A DNA stretch of 64,000 bases from CAZSDU01 sp964429135 (GTDB lineage Bacteria; Bacteroidota; Bacteroidia; Bacteroidales; FEN-979), in contig CAYSAU010000005.1 of assembly GCA_964429135.1 (NCBI GenBank), forward strand, positions 62,001 through 126,000. The letters are read 5' to 3'. Shown here in pieces: positions 59,500-64,000 of the stretch. Position 1 is the first letter of the stretch, and every line of letters begins with the position of its first letter. The notes under the pieces were generated by a model, which was given only the letters and a program-made list of their open reading frames with translations, was not told where the DNA came from and ran no database searches. Both the position numbers and the translations under genes were made by a program.

Positions 59500-62459
59500 A
59501 TTGTCATTCTTTCTTTTCCCTTCGTTATGGAACCCTTTCTGTGGAGAAGCTCGTTGAGGAAGGTGTAAAGAATCAAATTTCCGCGCTGGCACTCACCGAT
59601 ATCAATAACTCCACAGGAATGATGGATTTTGTAACGGAATGTAAAAAAAAACATATCCATCCTGTTGCCGGAATCGAGTTCAGACGTGAAGATCATTTAT
59701 TGTACATCGGTTTGGCCCGGAACAATGAAGGCTTTCAAGAGCTGAACGAATTCCTGAGCAATCATAACCTGAATCATCAGCCTTTGCCAGATCGGCCACC
59801 GGAATTCAACAATGTTTTTATTGTTTATCCTGTCACCTCACCCCCCGCCCCCCTCTCCTCAAGGAGAGGGGGAGTTCCAGACAGGGGTGAATTGTTTGGT
59901 ATTCGTCCTTCAGAACTCAACCCTCTGTTCCTTTCCCGCTATCGCGAATTCATTCCCCGTATGGTGATTATGGCTACGGTGACCTTCCGGAATCCGTTGG
60001 AATATGAACTTCACCGGAATTTCCGGGCAGTTGACCACAATGTATTATTAAGTCGTCTTGAACCTCAGCAGTGCGCTGATCCAAATGAAATCATGATACC
60101 GGCAAATGTTTTGCAGGAGATCTACCGGGATTTCCCTGGGATCATACGGAATACTGAAAAACTCATGGAAGCATGTTCCATCGATTTTAATTTCTCGACA
60201 TCCAAGAATAAGAGCACGTTTACCGGCTATGCTTATGATGATCGTATCCTGCTTGAGAAACTGGCGCTCGATGGGCTTCAGTATCGTTACGGAGATGACC
60301 ACAAGGAGGCTTTGAAACGGATGCGGCATGAACTGGAAATCATTGATAAAATGGGTTTTGCTGCCTATTTCCTCATCGCCTGGGATATCATCCGGTATTC
60401 CATGTCTCGTGGATTTTACCATGTGGGGAGGGGGAGTGGAGCCAACAGCATCGTGGCCTATTGCCTGCGCATCACCAATGTGGATCCCATTGAACTGAAT
60501 TTATATTTTGAACGATTCATCAATCCCAAACGCACTTCTCCTCCTGATTTCGACATCGATTATTCCTGGAAGGACAGAGATGAAGTATTAGATTATATAT
60601 TTAAACGCTATGGAAACAAACATACTGCCTTGCTTGGGGCCATGTCAACTTTTCGTGATCAATCCATATACCGGGAATTAGGGAAGGTACATGGTTTACC
60701 CAAGGGAGAGATGGATTTGTTTCTTAAAAACCCGGAAGAAGCCATTCATCATAATCAAATCATCCGTAAGATCAGTGAGCTTGGAGAGATGATGGCTGAT
60801 TTCCCAAACCTCAGGAGCATTCATGCCGGGGGAGTGCTGATTTCCGAGGAGCCCATCAACTGTTATACGGCGCTGGATTTTCCTCCAAAAGGTTTTCCTA
60901 CCACCCAGTTCGATATGTATGTTGCTGAGGAGATCGGATTTGAAAAACTCGATATTTTAAGTCAACGTGGGATCGGACATATCTATGAAACAGCAGAGAT
61001 CGTGAAAAGTAACAGGGGAATCAGCATTGATGTTCATAATGTTAAGGCATTCAAGGTGGATAAAATGGTTAGGGAACAACTGCGCAAGGCTGAAACCATT
61101 GGATGTTTTTATGTGGAAAGTCCTGCTATGCGCGGATTGCTCAAGAAGCTGAGGTGCGACAACTATCTTACCTTGGTTGCCGCCAGTTCCATCATCAGAC
61201 CCGGTGTGGCCAGGTCGGGAATGATGAAGGAATACATTTTCAGGTTTCATCATCCCGACAAGTTCAAATACTTACACCCTGTAATGGAGGAGCAGTTGAA
61301 AGAAACCTATGGGGTCATGGTTTATCAGGAAGATGTCCTGAAGATCTGTCACCATTTTGCTGGCCTTGATCTGGCTGATGCCGATGTAATCCGCAGGGCG
61401 ATGAGCGGGAAGTACCGTTCGAAAAAGGAATTGCAGCGAATCATTGATAAGTTTTTTGAGAACTGTCGAAAATTTGGTTATCCGGAGGAAATTTCAAAGG
61501 AAGTATGGCGACAGATCGAATCTTTTGCCGGTTATTCTTTTTCCAAGGCACATTCTGCTTCCTACGCAGTGGAAAGCTATCAGAGTCTTTATCTGAAAGC
61601 TTACTTTCCCCTGGAATTTATCGTAGGCGTGATCAATAATTTCGGAGGGTTCTATCCCTCCTGGGTTTATTTCAATGAGGCCAGAAACTGCGGCGCTAAG
61701 CTTCACCTTCCCTGCGTGAACCATAGCGCATATAAAACCTGTATCCGGGGGAAGGATATCTATCTGGGGTTTATCCATGTGAACAACCTGGAAGCGGAAG
61801 TGGGGAAAGCGATATGCGATAGGAGATCAGCGACTGATAATTTGCAATTTTCAGGTCTGGAGGATTTCATCCGTCGTGTTCCGATTACACTTGATCAACT
61901 CATTATCCTGATCAGGATCGGAGCTTTCCGGTTTACCGGGATATCAAAAACCCGACTGCTTTGGGAAGCACATAGACTGAAGAGAAACAATGAGAGGACA
62001 AACTGCCGGGAGGCAGGAATTTTTCCATTCGCTCCGAAAAAGTTTGACTTGCCTGAATTCTGGCAAAGCCGGATTGAAGAGGTTTACGATGAGATTGAAC
62101 TGCTGGGATGGCCGGTTACCCATAGCTGGTTCGATTTGCTTGAAACCACTTTTAGAGGAGAGGTCATGGCCGGGGATATGAACCAGTTCGTAGGGAAAAA
62201 AGTCCGCATGCTCGGTTTATTGGTAACCATCAAATATGTCCGTACAGTAAGAAAAGAATGGATGCATTTTGGTACCTTTATCGATGTCAGGGGTCGGTTT
62301 TTCGACACGGTACATTTTCCGAAAACCGTTGAAGCTTATCCTTTTCGGGGAGAAGGTGTTTATCTTATCCTGGGTAAGATCGTTGAGGAGTTTGGTTTTC
62401 AAAGTCTCGAAGTGGAAAAGATGGCCAAAATGCCACTGCAGAAAGATCCGAGATCATGA
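59490..62459 (+). CDS. Short DNA polymerase III alpha subunit (DnaE2/error-prone type)
   Basis: 989 residues, clearly shorter than replicative DnaE (about 1150-1250). The PHP domain starts MYLNCHSFFSLRYG, where the first His of the usual HxH metal motif is replaced by Asn. The palm has GRGSGANSIVAYCL and the catalytic aspartates PDFDIDYSW, then KLDIL. It also has VMVYQEDVL, tandem HhH and an OB fold (MLGLLVTIKYVR), but no long C-terminal tau-binding region. The operon with dinB under an S24 repressor recalls the lexA-imuB-dnaE2 cassettes of other phyla. Residues of about 117-134 come from an in-frame GC-rich palindromic repeat. Mutagenic lesion bypass is the likely role, by analogy. Confidence 0.9.
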   Translation: MYLNCHSFFSLRYGTLSVEKLVEEGVKNQISALALTDINNSTGMMDFVTECKKKHIHPVAGIEFRREDHLLYIGLARNNEGFQELNEFLSNHNLNHQPLPDRPPEFNNVFIVYPVTSPPAPLSSRRGGVPDRGELFGIRPSELNPLFLSRYREFIPRMVIMATVTFRNPLEYELHRNFRAVDHNVLLSRLEPQQCADPNEIMIPANVLQEIYRDFPGIIRNTEKLMEACSIDFNFSTSKNKSTFTGYAYDDRILLEKLALDGLQYRYGDDHKEALKRMRHELEIIDKMGFAAYFLIAWDIIRYSMSRGFYHVGRGSGANSIVAYCLRITNVDPIELNLYFERFINPKRTSPPDFDIDYSWKDRDEVLDYIFKRYGNKHTALLGAMSTFRDQSIYRELGKVHGLPKGEMDLFLKNPEEAIHHNQIIRKISELGEMMADFPNLRSIHAGGVLISEEPINCYTALDFPPKGFPTTQFDMYVAEEIGFEKLDILSQRGIGHIYETAEIVKSNRGISIDVHNVKAFKVDKMVREQLRKAETIGCFYVESPAMRGLLKKLRCDNYLTLVAASSIIRPGVARSGMMKEYIFRFHHPDKFKYLHPVMEEQLKETYGVMVYQEDVLKICHHFAGLDLADADVIRRAMSGKYRSKKELQRIIDKFFENCRKFGYPEEISKEVWRQIESFAGYSFSKAHSASYAVESYQSLYLKAYFPLEFIVGVINNFGGFYPSWVYFNEARNCGAKLHLPCVNHSAYKTCIRGKDIYLGFIHVNNLEAEVGKAICDRRSATDNLQFSGLEDFIRRVPITLDQLIILIRIGAFRFTGISKTRLLWEAHRLKRNNERTNCREAGIFPFAPKKFDLPEFWQSRIEEVYDEIELLGWPVTHSWFDLLETTFRGEVMAGDMNQFVGKKVRMLGLLVTIKYVRTVRKEWMHFGTFIDVRGRFFDTVHFPKTVEAYPFRGEGVYLILGKIVEEFGFQSLEVEKMAKMPLQKDPRS
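59838..59890 (+). repeat. GC-rich palindromic repeat inserted in frame in dnaE
   Basis: CCCCCTCTCCT (59849-59859) and AGGAGAGGGGG (59862-59872) form a perfect 11-bp stem with a CA loop. An outer stem TCACCCC (59838-59844) pairs with GGGGTGA (59884-59890). The element is far more GC-rich than its surroundings. It is translated as TSPPAPLSSRRGGVPDRGE in the PHP domain. The sequence style matches the dispersed palindromic repeats often seen between genes in Bacteroidota genomes (recall, not a search). Confidence 0.8.
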
Positions 62460-62783
62460 AACTTGCAATACATCGTCTAGCCCGGCAATCTTAAACGTTT
62501 TCTTGATGAAGGGGTCACAGTTGATGATGGTAAATTGTCCTGTTCGAACTTGTTTTGCCGTACTAATACAAATTCGTATAAAAGAAGAAGAAATATATTC
62601 TACACCTGCCAGGTCAAAAATAATGGCAGCTTCCTGAACAGTCTCTGTGTTACTGATTTTTTTAAGCTTATCCAGGTATGTATTAATTTCTTCAGCATGT
62701 TTCTGGCATGCAATTGTGTCCATACGGCCGGTATATCTGAAGATGAATGTATTGTCGGGGGTATTGTTTTCGATGTTGAGCAT
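62454..62783 (-). CDS. STAS domain protein (anti-sigma factor antagonist-like)
   Basis: About 109 residues from the ATG at 62783, 10 bases after the stop of the aldehyde dehydrogenase gene. An upstream ATG at 62885 would lie inside that gene. The fold is FIFRYTGRMDTIACQK..., a helix rich in charges, then the switch region AAIIFDLAGVEYISSSFIRIC. That Ser triplet corresponds to the phosphorylatable Ser of SpoIIAA-type STAS proteins. Such proteins free a sigma factor by binding an anti-sigma kinase. No partner is in view. Its end overlaps the dnaE end by 6 bases. Confidence 0.85.
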   Translation of the reverse strand: MLNIENNTPDNTFIFRYTGRMDTIACQKHAEEINTYLDKLKKISNTETVQEAAIIFDLAGVEYISSSFIRICISTAKQVRTGQFTIINCDPFIKKTFKIAGLDDVLQVS

Positions 62784-62793
62784 GGGATTTTTT

Positions 62794-64000
62794 TTAAAAG
62801 TTTTTGTGAAACTCTTTTGAAAGTGCATCGGCATCAAGTGATTCATCCAGGTACTTGGCAAGGTCAATTCCAAACCATTTTTCATTGGGTCGGCGCCGGC
62901 ATACCCGTTGAATATTAATTAGATGACGGGCAGTGATATTTTCAGTAGTGATGTTTTTCCCTCCGGTACCGCAACCCAGGGTTAACGAAGGCATCAATTT
63001 ATTATAAGTGCCACCTACTGCACCCTGTGAAGTGGGGGTGTTAACCACAATCCGGCCGGCATTGATCAGACTGGAGAACTCCATGATCCTTCTTTCGTCG
63101 TTGGCATAGATTCCTGCACTATGACCGATCCCGCCCAGGTAATTGAGGTCAATACAAAGTTTTATTGCAGAGTGATAGTCTGTTGCTGAATAAAAAGCAA
63201 GTATAGGTGCCAATACTTCTACTGAAAGAGGATATTCTTTTCCAACTCCATCAAGTTTTGCCATTAGGATTCGTGTACCCGGAGGGATTTCAATTCCTGC
63301 TTTCTGGGCGATTACCTCGACTGTTTGGCCTACGATAAACGGATTCATTCCCATGGTCTCAGGATTTACCGCAATTTTTTCGACTTTTTTAATCTCCTCA
63401 TCTGTGAGGAAATAGCAATGTTGCTTTTCGAACTCATCCATGACATGCCGTGCAATTTTCTCTTCAACAATAATGGATTGCTCACTGGCACAGATGGTTC
63501 CGTTATCCAGAGTCTTTGAATCTATGATGCTGTTCACCGCGAAGGGGATATCAGCGCTTTCATCAATGAAAACAGGTACATTCCCAGGTCCGACACCTAT
63601 TGCCGGGTTTCCGGAACTATAAGCGGCCTTGACTAGCCCGGTTCCACCTGTGGCAAGAATTAAAGCTATTTTAGGATGAGCCATCACCATTTGTGTAAAT
63701 TCTCTCGACCCCGCTGAAATAATCTGGATACAGTCTTCCGGAGCGCCTGCCTTCAAAGCTGCTTCATAACATATCCTGACGGTTTCCGTACAACATTTAA
63801 TAGCAGAACGATGTGCACTGATAATGATAGGATTCCTCGTTTTTAAACAGATAAGGATCTTATACATCACTGTTGAGGTTGGATTGGTCACCGGAGTTAC
63901 GGCGAATATTGGGCCAAGGGGTTGAGCAATTTCAGTGATCCCGCTCAGGCGATCAGAAGCGATAACACCGACCGTTTTTTCATTTTTAATACTTTCATAC
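62794..64000 (-). CDS. Acetylating acetaldehyde dehydrogenase (AdhE/EutE-like), 5' end outside the window
   Basis: The frame stays open to the window edge, so the N-terminus is missing; at least 401 residues are present. It starts in the window with VGVIASDRLSGITEIAQPLG and FAVTPVTNPTSTVMYK, characteristic of the CoA-acylating ALDH group. The nucleophile Cys is in DNGTICASEQS. The chain ends soon after the ALDH domain (KYLDESLDADALSKEF), so the iron alcohol dehydrogenase domain of AdhE is not fused. It interconverts acetaldehyde and acetyl-CoA with NADH, for ethanol fermentation or aldehyde use. The STAS gene follows 10 bases downstream. Confidence 0.88.
   Translation of the reverse strand, partial: YESIKNEKTVGVIASDRLSGITEIAQPLGPIFAVTPVTNPTSTVMYKILICLKTRNPIIISAHRSAIKCCTETVRICYEAALKAGAPEDCIQIISAGSREFTQMVMAHPKIALILATGGTGLVKAAYSSGNPAIGVGPGNVPVFIDESADIPFAVNSIIDSKTLDNGTICASEQSIIVEEKIARHVMDEFEKQHCYFLTDEEIKKVEKIAVNPETMGMNPFIVGQTVEVIAQKAGIEIPPGTRILMAKLDGVGKEYPLSVEVLAPILAFYSATDYHSAIKLCIDLNYLGGIGHSAGIYANDERRIMEFSSLINAGRIVVNTPTSQGAVGGTYNKLMPSLTLGCGTGGKNITTENITARHLINIQRVCRRRPNEKWFGIDLAKYLDESLDADALSKEFHKNF

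Noticed and set aside
59490..62459. dnaE as the replicative polymerase III alpha subunit
   Set aside because: The length of 989 residues, the altered PHP His motif, the missing C-terminal region and the co-translation with dinB all point to the accessory type. The replicative copy is expected elsewhere.
62784..62885. Longer N-terminus of the STAS protein
   Set aside because: It would overlap the end of the aldehyde dehydrogenase gene by 92 bases, and the domain begins just after the ATG at 62783.
1..64000. Mobile elements, prophage or defence island
   Set aside because: No transposase, integrase, restriction-modification, Cas or phage structural gene was recognised. Gene content is mostly housekeeping with lineage-typical accessory genes.

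Overview
The window looks like a chromosomal segment of an AT-rich, probably anaerobic or fermentative member of the Bacteroidota (Bacteroidales/Marinilabiliales-like is a guess; no 16S rRNA is present). The evidence is as follows. Promoters repeatedly show the Bacteroidota -7 box TAnnTTTG, in three cases with a TTTG -33 box 19-22 bp upstream. Shine-Dalgarno sequences are nearly absent (clear ones only before clpB and recA). The primary sigma factor is the short 287-residue kind. There is a gliding-motility/type IX secretion C-terminal domain protein, and there are DUF4342 and DUF5063 proteins. HydG and an acetylating acetaldehyde dehydrogenase point to hydrogen-linked fermentation. Genes are packed tightly; no gap reaches 300 bases. 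No rRNA, insertion sequence, prophage or CRISPR array was seen.

Layout. 0-3.4 kb: surface-polysaccharide genes (sugar oxidoreductase, lipoprotein, polyprenyl glycosylphosphotransferase). 3.4-10.2 kb, minus strand: S9 peptidase plus sirtuin, then a membrane methyltransferase, a hybrid histidine kinase and a DgkA-type kinase. 10.2-17.4 kb: ABC-F ATPase, tRNA-Gly(CCC), macro domain protein, inositol monophosphatase, mtaB, a VirK-like secreted protein, an EamA transporter and carbamate kinase. 17.4-22 kb: operon hydG / TM1266-like regulator / histidine kinase / second TM1266-like regulator, with another EamA transporter upstream. 22-25 kb: ECF sigma, anti-sigma-like protein and two exported beta-repeat proteins. 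25-33 kb, minus strand: HD protein, UspA, ligA, rpe, rpoD, pnp and rpsO.

33-50 kb: SDR and aldehyde dehydrogenase pair, DUF4342, operon TPR / phosphosulfolactate-synthase-like / aroE, glmM, a small RHH-like protein, recR, a YwqK-like protein, clpB, a CHU_C protein, a geranylgeranyl-reductase-like flavoprotein, nth, recA, a TPR lipoprotein and an HPt protein. 50-57.4 kb, minus strand: operon ugd, UDP-xylose synthase, rmlD-like, phosphosugar mutase, POTRA-barrel protein, DUF5063. 57.4-62.5 kb: a LexA-like XRE-S24 repressor divergent from dinB and a short dnaE. 62.4-64 kb: STAS protein and an acetaldehyde dehydrogenase cut by the window edge.

The most notable system is the damage-tolerance cassette at 57.4-62.5 kb. 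A repressor with an apparent self-cleavage site and Ser/Lys dyad sits across a palindrome-rich 110-bp spacer from an overlapping Pol IV / short Pol III alpha pair. The alpha subunit carries an in-frame GC-rich palindromic repeat inside its PHP domain. Second is the hydG operon, in which a membrane histidine kinase lies between two TM1266-like small regulators.
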